Source: Pseudomonadota bacterium (GTDB lineage Bacteria > Pseudomonadota > Alphaproteobacteria > Sphingomonadales > Sphingomonadaceae). From it: 41,527 nt of DNA. Within the stretch, counting starts at the first letter, position 1. Each line of letters begins with the position of its first letter. Location of the stretch: positions 1 to 41,527 of the forward strand of contig JAEXLC010000232.1 in NCBI GenBank assembly GCA_023445495.1, read 5' to 3'. The translations under genes were made by a program, and so were the position numbers. Under the pieces are notes generated by a model that worked only from the letters and a program-made list of their open reading frames with translations, did not search any database and was not told the DNA's origin. Shown here piece after piece: positions 1-8,917 of this stretch.

Positions 1-36
1 CCGCCCGGCCACCCCCTCGCCCCTCGGGTTTGCGTC

Positions 37-1608
37 TTAGCGCTCGCGTGTCGCCGCGAATTTCACCCTGGGATAGCGATCGGCAACATAGCCGACCTCC
101 CAGTTCGACTTGGCCATGAACACCGGATTGTCGTCGCGGTCCTTGGCCATGGCGCCGCGGTTCAGGCTCATGAACTCGGCCAGATCCTTGGGATCCTCCG
201 CCGAGATCCAGCGCGCCGTCTCGAACGGCGCCATTTCCAGCCCCGCCGCCACCTTATACTCGGCCTCGAGCCGCGAGATCAGCACGTCGAGCTGCAGCTG
301 GCCGACCACGCCGATGATCCAGTTCGAGCCGATCTCCGGATAGAAGACCTGGGTCACGCCTTCCTCGGCCATGTCGTCCAGCGCCTTGCGCAGCTGCTTG
401 GTCTTGGTCGGGTCCTTCAGCGCGACGCGGCGCAGGATTTCCGGCGCGAAGTTCGGCAGCCCGGTGAAGCGCACATCCGCCTTCTCGCTCAGCGTATCCC
501 CCACGCGCAGCACGCCGTGATTGGGAATGCCGATGATGTCGCCCGGGAACGCTTCGTCCGCCAGCTCGCGCTGCTGCGCGAAGAACAGGATCGGCGAGTG
601 GATCGCGATCGGCTTGCCGTGCCCGGTCGGCGTCAGCTTCATGCCGCGCTTGAAGGTGCCCGACACCAGCCGCATGAACGCGATGCGATCGCGGTGATTG
701 GGGTCCATGTTCGCCTGGACCTTGAACACGAAGCCGGTGACCTGCCCGGCATCGGGCGAAACCGGCGCCGGCTCGGCGGGCAGCGCGTGCGGCGGCGGCG
801 CATGCGTCGCGATCGCCTCGATCAGCGAATCGACGCCGAACTCCTTGAGCGCCGATCCGAAATAGACCGGGGTCAGGTCGCCGTGGCGATAGGCTTCGCC
901 GTCGAATTCGGGATAACCGGCCTGGGCCAGCTCGACATCCTCGCGCAGCTTGGCAAGATTCTCGGCACTGATGATCGCATCGAGCTGCGGATCATCGAGA
1001 CCCGAGGTCTGCACCACCTTGCCATGGAACTCGCGGCTGTCGCCCTCGGGCAGCAGCAGGCGATTGGTGGCGAGGTCGAAGATCCCCTCGAAGGTGCCGC
1101 CCATGCCGACCGGCCAGGTCATCGGGCACACGTCGAGCGCGAGCAGGTCGGCGATCTCGTCGAGCGTCTCGAACACGTGCCGGCCTTCGCGGTCGACCTT
1201 GTTGACGAAGGTGATGATCGGCACGTTGCGCAGGCGGCAGACCTCGAACAATTTCCGGGTCTGGCTCTCGATGCCCTTGGCGACGTCGATCACCATCACC
1301 GCCGAATCGACCGCGGTGAGCGTGCGATAGGTATCTTCCGAGAAGTCCTCGTGGCCCGGCGTGTCGAGCAGGTTGAAGGTCACCCCGTCGCGCTCGAAGG
1401 TCATCACGCTCGACGTCACCGAGATGCCGCGCTGCTGCTCGATCTTCATCCAGTCCGAGCGCGCGCGCCGCGCCTGGCCGCGCGCCTTGACCTCGCCGGC
1501 AAGATGGATCGCGCCGCCGAACAGCAGCAGCTTTTCGGTCAGCGTGGTCTTGCCAGCGTCAGGGTGCGAGATGATCGCGAAGGTACGGCGGTCGGAGGGA
1601 GAAGGCAT
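37..1608 (-). CDS. prfC: Peptide chain release factor 3 (RF3)
   Basis: This 523-residue translational GTPase recycles RF1 and RF2 from the ribosome after peptide release in the cytoplasm. The G1 loop SHPDAGKTT lies at residues 14-22, the G3 motif DTPGHED at 82-88 and the G4 motif NKVD at 136-139. An EF-Tu-like domain 2 and the RF3 C-terminal domain follow. The SHPDAGKTT form of the P-loop and the length, close to the usual ~529, separate RF3 from EF-G and LepA. The ATG at 1608 is the only start that precedes the G1 loop at the family spacing. It stands alone, about 100 bases downstream of an unrelated epimerase gene on the same strand. Identity is firm. Confidence 0.97.
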   Translation of the reverse strand: MPSPSDRRTFAIISHPDAGKTTLTEKLLLFGGAIHLAGEVKARGQARRARSDWMKIEQQRGISVTSSVMTFERDGVTFNLLDTPGHEDFSEDTYRTLTAVDSAVMVIDVAKGIESQTRKLFEVCRLRNVPIITFVNKVDREGRHVFETLDEIADLLALDVCPMTWPVGMGGTFEGIFDLATNRLLLPEGDSREFHGKVVQTSGLDDPQLDAIISAENLAKLREDVELAQAGYPEFDGEAYRHGDLTPVYFGSALKEFGVDSLIEAIATHAPPPHALPAEPAPVSPDAGQVTGFVFKVQANMDPNHRDRIAFMRLVSGTFKRGMKLTPTGHGKPIAIHSPILFFAQQRELADEAFPGDIIGIPNHGVLRVGDTLSEKADVRFTGLPNFAPEILRRVALKDPTKTKQLRKALDDMAEEGVTQVFYPEIGSNWIIGVVGQLQLDVLISRLEAEYKVAAGLEMAPFETARWISAEDPKDLAEFMSLNRGAMAKDRDDNPVFMAKSNWEVGYVADRYPRVKFAATRER

Positions 1609-1714
1609 CGCGGCCCTCTAGTCGCCACGCGGCCGCTCGGCAACGCCTGCGATGTGGTGCACCTGTGCCAAGCTGCTCCTTCGCCGGGGAACAGCGCACG
1701 CTGAACCCGGTGCC

Positions 1715-2593
1715 CTAGACCCGCAGCGAAACCCGCATGGTGAAGGTTCGCGCCTCGCCCGGCGCGAAGCGCAGCATCAGTGGCTTGTCCCAGATCTCGC
1801 CCTCGAAGCCGTACGGATCGGCGATCCCGTGCCAGGGCTCGATGCACAGATAGCGCGCGCCCGGCTTCATCCACAGCCCCAGCGCAGGCGTGTCGGGAAA
1901 GTCGCAGGCCAGCTGCGGCCCGCCCAGCGCGCCATAGCTGAGCGACTGGCTGCGCACCGGATTCCACACCAGCGCATCGCGCTCGAACAGCTCGTCATAC
2001 AGCTCGAGCACCCGGTCCTCGACCGGGGTCTCCCAGCTGCCGGCGTCCATCCAGCCGCCCCTGACGATCGCCGCGAGATCGCCCGGCTCCTCGTCGGCGA
2101 AGACGATCTGGTGCTCCTCCTTGGTCGAGCCATAGGGCAGCGGCCAGGCAAAGGCGGGGTGGAAGCCGAAGCTCGCCGGCATGTCGACATCGCCCGTGTT
2201 GGTGACGGTGATCTCCATCAGCAGCGACGCATCGATCAGCGTGAACGCCGCATCGAGCCGGAAGGCAAAGGGATAGACCGCCCGCGTCGCGTCATTGTCG
2301 ACCAGCCGGAACACCGCCCGGTCCGGCGCCTGCTCGATCAGCGCGAAATCTTGGCGTCGGGCGAAGCCATGCTGGGGCAGCGCATATTCCTTGCCGTCCA
2401 GCCGATATTTGTCGTCCATCAGCCGCCCGACGATCGGGAACAGCAGCGGCGCCCGCCCGGACCAGAAGGCGGGGTCGGCATCGGTCATCAGCTCGCGGCC
2501 ATCACCGTCCTGCAGCGACGAAAGCTCGGCGCCGAACGGATTGATCGCCGCGCGCAGTTCTTCCGATGCGATGCGAATCCACTCGTCTGCCAC
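1715..2593 (-). CDS. Aldose 1-epimerase family protein (LacX-like)
   Basis: The 292-residue protein has the galactose-mutarotase fold pattern. HGFAR near residue 85 and FGFHPAF near 143 carry the expected catalytic and sugar-binding histidines, and EPWHG follows near the C-terminus. It probably interconverts alpha and beta anomers of a hexose or hexose-phosphate in the cytoplasm; the substrate cannot be read from sequence. The start is a GTG preceded by a clear GGAGG about seven bases upstream. No sugar-catabolic gene lies next to it, and it faces a divergent reductase gene across roughly 105 bases that must hold both promoters. The family call is firm and the substrate unknown. Confidence 0.85.
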   Translation of the reverse strand: MADEWIRIASEELRAAINPFGAELSSLQDGDGRELMTDADPAFWSGRAPLLFPIVGRLMDDKYRLDGKEYALPQHGFARRQDFALIEQAPDRAVFRLVDNDATRAVYPFAFRLDAAFTLIDASLLMEITVTNTGDVDMPASFGFHPAFAWPLPYGSTKEEHQIVFADEEPGDLAAIVRGGWMDAGSWETPVEDRVLELYDELFERDALVWNPVRSQSLSYGALGGPQLACDFPDTPALGLWMKPGARYLCIEPWHGIADPYGFEGEIWDKPLMLRFAPGEARTFTMRVSLRV

Positions 2594-2698
2594 GCTTGTC
2601 CTCCGGTCCTGTCACCCTATCTGCCGCTAGCACGGCGCCCGCGCCGGCAACAATCAGGTGCGCGACGATCGGTCGCGCGGGTCGAACGGAGCAGCTTC

Positions 2699-3571
2699 AT
2701 GGAAATCGGCGTGATCGGACTGGGTCAGATGGGCGTGGGCATCGCCCACAACATCCTGAAGGCCGGCCATCGGCTGACGGTATGGAACCGCCACGCCGCC
2801 AAGGGCGATGCGCTGGTCGCCGAAGGGGCGATCCGCGCCGCCACGCCCGCCGATGCGGCGCGCGGCGACATCGTGGTGACGATGCTCGCCAACGACGCCG
2901 CGGTCGAAGCCGTGACGCTGGGCGAGCATGGCATCCTCTCCGCCGCCAGCCCCGCCATCCATGTCTCGATGAGCACGATCGCTCCGCCGCTGGTCGCCCG
3001 CCTTGCCGAAGCGCATCGCGATGCCGGCATGCGCTTCCTTTCCGCGCCCGTCTTCGGCCGCCCCGATGTCGCCGCCGCCGGCACGCTCAACATCGTCGCC
3101 TCGGGCGATGCCGATCTCATCGCCGCCTGCCAGCCGCTGCTCGAGGCGATCGGCCAGCGCGTCTTCCCGGTCGGCCCGCGCGCCGAGCAGGCCAATATCG
3201 TCAAGATCGCCGGCAACTTCATGATCCTCGCGGCGGTCGAGAGCTTCGCCGAGGCGATGGCGCTGGGCGAGAAGAACGGCATCGCCCCCGCCGCATTCGT
3301 CGAGGTGATGACCGAGACGCTGTTCGGCGGCCGCAGCCACCGCGTCTATGGCGAGATCCTTGCCGAGCAGCGCTTCCGCCCCGCCGGCTTCCCGGCACCG
3401 CTCGGCCTCAAGGACATGAACCTGGTCGCCGCGCTGGCGAGCGACAGCCGGGTGCCGATGCCCCTGCTCGGCGTGATCCGCGATCACCTGCTCAGCGCGA
3501 TGGCCCGCGAAGGCGAGGATCTGGACTGGTCCGGCCTGGCACTGGCCGTGCGGGCGGACGCCGGGCTGTAA
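2699..3571 (+). CDS. NAD(P)-dependent oxidoreductase, 3-hydroxyisobutyrate dehydrogenase family
   Basis: A 290-residue beta-hydroxyacid dehydrogenase. The Rossmann motif GLGQMG is at residues 7-12. A glycine-rich substrate segment lies near 120-136, and the putative catalytic lysine is K169 in ANIVKIAGN. The C-terminal half is the all-helical domain of the family. Members reduce or oxidise 3-hydroxyisobutyrate, tartronate semialdehyde, succinic semialdehyde and similar small acids, and the substrate here is not determinable. The reading frame stays open far upstream, but the ATG at 2699 starts exactly at the beta-strand before the dinucleotide motif, and the upstream part only mirrors the opposite-strand epimerase gene. 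Monocistronic; a strong hairpin follows it. Confidence 0.88.
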   Translation: MEIGVIGLGQMGVGIAHNILKAGHRLTVWNRHAAKGDALVAEGAIRAATPADAARGDIVVTMLANDAAVEAVTLGEHGILSAASPAIHVSMSTIAPPLVARLAEAHRDAGMRFLSAPVFGRPDVAAAGTLNIVASGDADLIAACQPLLEAIGQRVFPVGPRAEQANIVKIAGNFMILAAVESFAEAMALGEKNGIAPAAFVEVMTETLFGGRSHRVYGEILAEQRFRPAGFPAPLGLKDMNLVAALASDSRVPMPLLGVIRDHLLSAMAREGEDLDWSGLALAVRADAGL

Positions 3572-3578
3572 GCCATCC

Positions 3579-3602
3579 ATTCCTCCCCTCCGGGGGAGGA
3601 AT
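3579..3602. terminator. Perfect hairpin between convergent genes
   Basis: A 10-bp perfect stem (ATTCCTCCCC / GGGGAGGAAT) with a 4-base loop sits in the 33-base gap between two convergent genes. It begins 8 bases after the reductase stop and ends 3 bases before the decarboxylase stop. There is no long T run on either strand, so it may act as a bidirectional stabiliser or a weak terminator rather than a classical Rho-independent terminator. Confidence 0.5.
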
Positions 3603-3604
3603 AC

Positions 3605-4990
3605 CTACCCTCGTACCTTTGCCCAGGCGCTACGCACCGCCGCGATCGTCATTTCGGCATCTGCGAAAGTCGTCGCCGCCGAGCTGACCGAGACCCGCAT
3701 CACCCATTGGCCGCGCCACTGGGCCGCGCCGATGAACGCTACCGCGTCCTCCTGCACCTGGCGCACCACGGCGAGCGTCGTCTCGTCGCTGTCGCCGAAG
3801 CGCAGCATGAACTGGTTGAGTTCGACCGGACAGACCAGCGCGACGCCCGTATCGCCGCCCAGCGTCTCGCCCATATGCGCCGCCACCGCGCAGTTCCGCT
3901 CGACCAGCTCGGCGATCCCCTCGCGCCCCAGCCGCCGGATCATCGCCCAGGTGGCGAAGCCGCGCGCGCGACGCGACAGTTCGGGCACATAGGCGGAGGG
4001 CTCGCGCTCGGCGCCCTGCGCCGGCGGCAGATAGCTCGCCGAGATCGCCATCGCGCGCCGATGCGCCTCGGCATCGCGGACGATCGCGAAGCCGCAATCA
4101 TAGGGCGTCTGCAACCATTTATGCCCGTCGGTCGCCCAGCTGTCGGCCAGTCCGACGCCTTTCGTCAGGTGCGCCCGCGCCGGCGCGGCCTGCGCCCAGA
4201 GCCCGAAGGCGCCGTCGACATGCAGCCAGGCGCCCGCCGCGTGCGCGATCGCCGCGATATCGGCAAAGGGATCGCAGGCGCCGGTGTTGATCTGCCCGGC
4301 CTGGGCGATCGCGATCACCGGCCCGGTACAGCCCTGCACCACCCGCTCGAAATCCGCGGCGAGCATCCGCCCGCTCGCATCGGTCGCCACGGTCTTCACC
4401 CGTTTCGCGCCAAGCCCGAGATATTTGAGCGCAGAGAATACGGTGGCATGCGCGTCCGCGCCGATCAGCACGTCGATCGACGGCGCGCCGAACATGCCGT
4501 CGGCCTCGACGTCCCAGCCGGCCCGGCGCAGCACTTCGCTCCGCGCCGCCGCCAGGCAGACGAAATTGGCGACGGTCGCGCCGGTGACGAAGCCGATCGA
4601 GCTTTCGCGCGGCAGGTCGAGCAGCTCGAGCAGCCAGTCGGCCGCGACCTTCTCCACCGCCGACGCGGCCGGTGCCGCGACGACATTGCCGACATTCTGC
4701 CCCCAGGCGGATGCGAGCCAGTCGGCCGCCACCCCGGTCGGGTGCGAATTGCCGATCACCCAGCCGAAGAAGCGCGGCCCGGTCATCGCGCGGATGCCCG
4801 GCGTCGCCGCATCCGCCAGATGCTCGATCACCGATACCGGATCGTCGCCTTCTTCGGGCAGCGGCGCGGCGAACGCCTCGAGCATCGCCGCATAGTCGGC
4901 GATCGGCGTGGTCTCCGCCACCGCGACGCCGCGCCGATAGGCGATGGCATGCGCGGCGGCATGCTCCAGTGCGGTCCATTCGTCTTCCAT
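3605..4990 (-). CDS. PLP-dependent group II decarboxylase (aromatic-amino-acid decarboxylase-like)
   Basis: The 461-residue protein has the fold-type I layout of glutamate, tyrosine and aromatic-L-amino-acid decarboxylases. The ring-stacking histidine is in DAHATV (H181), the PLP-nitrogen aspartate in HVDGAFG (D259), and the Schiff-base lysine in DGHKW (K291). It is likely a cytoplasmic enzyme removing CO2 from an amino acid, but bacterial members of this group have diverse substrates and some are aldehyde synthases. The ATG at 4990 is preceded by GGGAGGAG. A short-chain dehydrogenase gene lies upstream on the same strand, 66 bases away, and a functional link is not evident. Confidence 0.85.
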   Translation of the reverse strand: MEDEWTALEHAAAHAIAYRRGVAVAETTPIADYAAMLEAFAAPLPEEGDDPVSVIEHLADAATPGIRAMTGPRFFGWVIGNSHPTGVAADWLASAWGQNVGNVVAAPAASAVEKVAADWLLELLDLPRESSIGFVTGATVANFVCLAAARSEVLRRAGWDVEADGMFGAPSIDVLIGADAHATVFSALKYLGLGAKRVKTVATDASGRMLAADFERVVQGCTGPVIAIAQAGQINTGACDPFADIAAIAHAAGAWLHVDGAFGLWAQAAPARAHLTKGVGLADSWATDGHKWLQTPYDCGFAIVRDAEAHRRAMAISASYLPPAQGAEREPSAYVPELSRRARGFATWAMIRRLGREGIAELVERNCAVAAHMGETLGGDTGVALVCPVELNQFMLRFGDSDETTLAVVRQVQEDAVAFIGAAQWRGQWVMRVSVSSAATTFADAEMTIAAVRSAWAKVRG

Positions 4991-5056
4991 CGTCCGCTCC
5001 TCCCAAGGCCGTGACGATGCCGCGCACCCGCGCGCGGCGCATTCCGGAACTTGCGT

Positions 5057-5791
5057 TCAGCTCTCGCGGTGGATCGCGAAGGCCTGCCAGCTCTGGTTGA
5101 CCGGCATCAGTTCAAGGCTGTTGATGTTCAGGTGCGGCGGCAGCGTCGCCACCCACAGGATCGTCTCGGCGATGTCCTCGGCGGTCATCGGGTTCACGCC
5201 GCCATAGAGCTTGTCCGAGGTTTCCTGGCTGCCGGTGCGCACCAGGGTGAACTCGGTCTCGACCATGCCCGGCTCGATCGAGGTGACGCGCACCCCGGTG
5301 CCGTGCAGGTCGGCACGCAGGTCGAGGCTCAGCTGGCGGACGAACGCCTTGGTCGCCGCGTACACATTGCCGCCCGGATAGGGATAGGTCGCCGCGACCG
5401 ACGACAGGTTGATGATCGCGCCCTTGCGCGCCACCAGCATCGGCAGCAGCTTGTGGGTGATCGAGACGAGCGCGGTCACGTTCGTGTCGATCATCGTCTT
5501 CCACTTGGTGAGCGACGCTTCCTGCGCGGGCTCCAGCCCCAGGGCGAGGCCCGCATTGTTCACCAGCAGGTCGAATTCGCGGAAACCCTCGGGCAGCGAG
5601 TCCAGCGCCGCGTCGCGCGCCGCCTCGTCGCGAATGTCGAACTCAAGGGTGCGAACATTGTCGCGCGCCAGCGGCGCCAGCCGCTCCGCCCGCCGCCCGG
5701 TGGCGACGACATTCCACCCCGCATCGGCAAAGGCCAGGACACAGGCCTCGCCAATCCCGGAAGTGGCGCCGGTGATGAGTGCGGTGGGCAT
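5057..5791 (-). CDS. SDR family NADP-dependent oxidoreductase (YdfG-like)
   Basis: A classical short-chain dehydrogenase of 244 residues. The cofactor motif TGATSGIG is at residues 7-14, NNAG at 78-81, catalytic serine at 130-131, and the YAATK motif supplies Y144 and K148. Length and the YPYPGG segment before the active site resemble E. coli YdfG, an NADP-dependent 3-hydroxy-acid/serine dehydrogenase, but SDR substrates cannot be assigned with confidence by eye. The ATG at 5791 has AAGGAG seven bases upstream. It is transcribed toward the decarboxylase gene and could share its transcript. Confidence 0.87.
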   Translation of the reverse strand: MPTALITGATSGIGEACVLAFADAGWNVVATGRRAERLAPLARDNVRTLEFDIRDEAARDAALDSLPEGFREFDLLVNNAGLALGLEPAQEASLTKWKTMIDTNVTALVSITHKLLPMLVARKGAIINLSSVAATYPYPGGNVYAATKAFVRQLSLDLRADLHGTGVRVTSIEPGMVETEFTLVRTGSQETSDKLYGGVNPMTAEDIAETILWVATLPPHLNINSLELMPVNQSWQAFAIHRES

Positions 5792-5977
5792 GGGCTCGCT
5801 CCTTCTCGATTGCTGGGGCGGCTATGGTCAATCCGGGCGTCGGCTGCAATTGTCCGTGCGGGCGGAAGGCATGGAATCGCGCAGGGTCATCGAATTCGCG
5901 ACGCTTGCCGCTATCCTTTACGGCGCTGATGTTGTGGGCGTGGCTGCGAAGGAGACGCCCCCAAATGACATAGCCAT

Positions 5978-6062
5978 CACCCTGAACTTGTTTCAGGATC
6001 CAACCCTCCACCAGCGATATACCGCGCGGCGCCTTGGATGCTGAAACAAGTTCAGCATGACG
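5978..6062. repeat. REP/BIME-like inverted repeat, family A, copy 1
   Basis: Two inverted arms, CCTGAACTTGTTTCAG (from 5981) and CTGAAACAAGTTCAGC (ending near 6056), flank a ~35-base spacer. Each arm is itself nearly palindromic. The same element recurs at 26511-26598 and 26821-26909. It occupies most of the gap between the SDR promoter region and the 3' end of the small pheT-linked gene. The remaining part of this ~280-base gap (5792-5977) shows no coding signal and should contain the SDR promoter. Confidence 0.8.
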
Positions 6063-6071
6063 AATTGGAGC

Positions 6072-6509
6072 CTAGCGATTGTCGTCCCGCCAGGGTTCCG
6101 CATCGTCTTCATCGATCGAACGCACCTCGCCCCGATGCCATTGGGCACCATCCCAGCGGTCCTCGCGCGCGCCATATTGGAGCAAGGTCCCCACCGGGCA
6201 GCCCAGCTCGACAAGCTGATCGCGGATCAGGGCGAGGCCCGTGTCCAGCTCGGTCACATCGGCATCGATCATCGAGTAGATGACGCGGCCTTCGTCCTCG
6301 TCATCCTCCTCAGCATATTCGCGAATCTGCCAGCCACCACCAGCGCTGCCGAGCCCCACCAAGCGAAGCTCGGCATCGATATACCGCGTGAAGCGGTCAT
6401 GCCGCTCGAATGGATCGAGATCGCCCGGGATCAGGATTGGCGTGGAAATATCGCCCGGATACTCGTTCAGGGCTTTGAACCCTTCGAGGAACCGGGCGAT
6501 CAGGCTCAT
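6072..6509 (-). CDS. Hypothetical acidic protein coupled to pheT
   Basis: I do not recognise this 145-residue family. There is no signal peptide and no membrane segment. The protein is strongly acidic, with an EEDDEDE run near residue 67, a DEDDAE stretch near the C-terminus and a basic-aromatic segment FERHDRFTRYIDAEL around 34-48. Its ATG overlaps the pheT stop as ATGA (6506-6509), so it is almost certainly the last gene of the rpmI-rplT-pheS-pheT transcript and translationally coupled. A soluble cytoplasmic role is likely; any link to phenylalanyl-tRNA synthetase is inference from position only. A family-A inverted repeat lies just beyond its 3' end. Confidence 0.8.
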   Translation of the reverse strand: MSLIARFLEGFKALNEYPGDISTPILIPGDLDPFERHDRFTRYIDAELRLVGLGSAGGGWQIREYAEEDDEDEGRVIYSMIDADVTELDTGLALIRDQLVELGCPVGTLLQYGAREDRWDGAQWHRGEVRSIDEDDAEPWRDDNR

Positions 6510-8917
6510 CCCCGCAACACCGCGCCCTGCTTGGCCGCGGCGGCGACCACCTTGTCGGCGACTGCCTTCAGCTCCTCGTCGGTGAAGCTCTTCTCGCCCG
6601 GCTGGAGCGTGACTTCGATGGCGAGGCTCTTCTGCCCCTCCGGCACGCCGGTGCCGGTGAAGACGTCGAACAACCGCGCATCGACGATGGTCGCCTTGTC
6701 CGCGCCCTTGACGGTGCGGACCAGGTCGCCCGCCGCCAATGCCGCCGGCACGAGGAAGGCGAAGTCGCGCGTCACCGCCTGCAGCGCGGGCGGGGTATAG
6801 GCCGTGCGCATGAAGCCGGTACCGCCGCGCTTGCCGGGCAGCGCATCGAGATAGAGCTCGACCGCGGCGACATCGCCGTCGAGGTCGAACGCCTTGAGCA
6901 CGCTCGGGTGGACCATGCCGAAGGCCGCCAGCACGGTCTTCGGACCCAGGCGCAGCGTCGCCGACTGGCCGGGATGCCAGACGTCGCCGGCCTCACCCAT
7001 CACCTGCAGGTTCGCCACCGGTGCGCCGGCGGCTTCGAGCAGCGCCAGCGCCTCGGCCTTGGCGTCGAACGCCGTGAAGGGCTGGGCCTTGCCACCCTGC
7101 CAGCCGCGCGGGGTCTTGGCGCCGGCCAGCAGCACGCCGAGCGTCACGCGCTCGCCATCCGCCAGATAGCGCCGGCCGAGCTCGAACAGGCGGACCGAGG
7201 TCGCGCCGCGCTTGAGGTTGCGCTCGGCCGCGCCCAGGAGGCCCGGCAGCAGCGACGGCCGCATGACCTTCATGTCCTCGCTGATCGGGTTGGCCAGCGT
7301 CCATGCACCGCCGCCGAACGGCGCCGCCTCGCTCTCCGAGACGAAGCTCCAGGTCACCGCCTCGTTGAGCCCGCGCGCCGCGGCCGTACGGCGCAGCTTG
7401 CGTTCCAGCTTCTGCTCGGGCGTCGCAGTCGGCTTGGCCACGCCCGGCACGCGCGACAGTGGCGTAGACGGGACATTGTCGATGCCTTCGATGCGGATCA
7501 CTTCCTCGACCAGATCGGCCGGACCGTCGACATCACGGCGCCAGCTTGGCGCAGTGACGCGCAACGCGTCGAAGCCGTCGGCCAGTTCTACCGGATCGCC
7601 ATTGCCGTCGAGCGGCTGGACCACGAAGCCCAGGCTCTCGAGGATCTCGACCTGGCGCTCGGCCGGCACCGCCAGCCCACCCAGCGTCTCGGCCAGCTTC
7701 GGATCATAGCCGGTGGTCACGCCGACATGCGGCAACACGCCGGCGCGCGTCACGTCGCTCGCCTTGCCGCCGCACAGCTCGATCACCAGCCGGGTGGCAA
7801 TCGCAATGCCGTCCTCGAGGAACTGCGGATCGACGCCACGCTCGAAGCGCGACCGCGCATCGCTGGTCAGGTTGAGCTTCTGCCCCGCCCGCGCGATATG
7901 CTCCGGCTCGAAATAGGCGCATTCGATCACGACATCGGTGGTCGCCTCGGACACGCCGGTGTCCTCGCCGCCCATGATGCCGCCGATATCGTGCACGCCG
8001 TTGGCGTCGGCGATCACGGTGATCGTCTCGTCGAGCGTGTAGGTCTTCTCGTTGAGCGCCAGCACCTGCTCGCCGGCCTTCGCCTTGCGCACGGTCAGCG
8101 CGCCGCTGAGCTTGGCCTTGTCATAGACGTGGAGCGGACGGCCGAGATCGATCATCACATAGTTGGTGATGTCGACCAGCGCCGAGATCGGACGCTGCCC
8201 GATCGCCTTCAGCCGCCGCTGCATCCACTCCGGCGAGACGCCATTGGTCACGCCGCTGACCGTCTGGCCATAATAAGCCGGGCACCCCTCGGGCGCCTCG
8301 ATCTTCACCTCGGGACCCGCGCCCGCACCGGCAACCGGCTCGGCGTCGAGCGGCTTGAGCGTGCCGAGGCCGGCTGCAGCGAGATCGCGCGCGATGCCAC
8401 GCACGCCCATGCAGTCCTGGCGGTTCGGGGTGATCGAGATGTCGAACACCGGATCGTTGAGGTCGGCATAGTCGGCGAACGCCGTGCCGACCGGCGCATC
8501 CGCCGGCAGCTCGATGATGCCGTCATGATCCTCGCCCAATTCAAGCTCGCGGGTCGAGCACATCATGCCGTTCGATTCGACCCCGCGCACCGCGGCGACC
8601 TTGAGCGCCATGCCGTTCGCCGGCACCACCGCGCCCGGGGTGCCGAGCACACCAACCAAGCCCGCACGCGCATTGGGGGCGCCGCAGACGACCTGCAGGA
8701 CCTGCTCGCCGGTATCGACGGTCAGCACCTGCAGCTTGTCGGCCTGGGGATGCCGCTCGGCAGTCAGCACCTTGGCGACGCGGAAGCCGTTCAGCTTCTC
8801 GCCGGGATTCTCCACGCCTTCCACTTCGAGGCCGACGCGGGTCAGCGCCTCCTCGATGTCGGTCAGCGAGGCATTGGTGTCGAGATGCTCCTTGAGCCAG
8901 CTCAGGGTGAACTTCAT
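6506..8917 (-). CDS. pheT: Phenylalanine--tRNA ligase beta subunit
   Basis: At 803 residues this matches the usual PheT length (~795 in E. coli). The order is N-terminal domain, tRNA-binding OB fold (about 40-150, with HPQADKL at 57-63), the B3/B4 editing region, B5 domain, the catalytic-like core, and a C-terminal ferredoxin-fold anticodon-binding domain from about residue 710. The beta subunits complete the alpha2-beta2 enzyme that charges tRNA-Phe and edits Tyr-tRNA-Phe. The frame is open further upstream, but the ATG at 8917 gives the conserved MKFTLSWLKE start and overlaps the pheS stop as ATGA. A downstream small gene overlaps its own stop in the same way. Confidence 0.97.
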   Translation of the reverse strand: MKFTLSWLKEHLDTNASLTDIEEALTRVGLEVEGVENPGEKLNGFRVAKVLTAERHPQADKLQVLTVDTGEQVLQVVCGAPNARAGLVGVLGTPGAVVPANGMALKVAAVRGVESNGMMCSTRELELGEDHDGIIELPADAPVGTAFADYADLNDPVFDISITPNRQDCMGVRGIARDLAAAGLGTLKPLDAEPVAGAGAGPEVKIEAPEGCPAYYGQTVSGVTNGVSPEWMQRRLKAIGQRPISALVDITNYVMIDLGRPLHVYDKAKLSGALTVRKAKAGEQVLALNEKTYTLDETITVIADANGVHDIGGIMGGEDTGVSEATTDVVIECAYFEPEHIARAGQKLNLTSDARSRFERGVDPQFLEDGIAIATRLVIELCGGKASDVTRAGVLPHVGVTTGYDPKLAETLGGLAVPAERQVEILESLGFVVQPLDGNGDPVELADGFDALRVTAPSWRRDVDGPADLVEEVIRIEGIDNVPSTPLSRVPGVAKPTATPEQKLERKLRRTAAARGLNEAVTWSFVSESEAAPFGGGAWTLANPISEDMKVMRPSLLPGLLGAAERNLKRGATSVRLFELGRRYLADGERVTLGVLLAGAKTPRGWQGGKAQPFTAFDAKAEALALLEAAGAPVANLQVMGEAGDVWHPGQSATLRLGPKTVLAAFGMVHPSVLKAFDLDGDVAAVELYLDALPGKRGGTGFMRTAYTPPALQAVTRDFAFLVPAALAAGDLVRTVKGADKATIVDARLFDVFTGTGVPEGQKSLAIEVTLQPGEKSFTDEELKAVADKVVAAAAKQGAVLRG

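Noticed and set aside
37..44. TTAGCGCT at the prfC stop
   Set aside because: Incomplete match to the operator core and located at a 3' end, so not a regulatory site.
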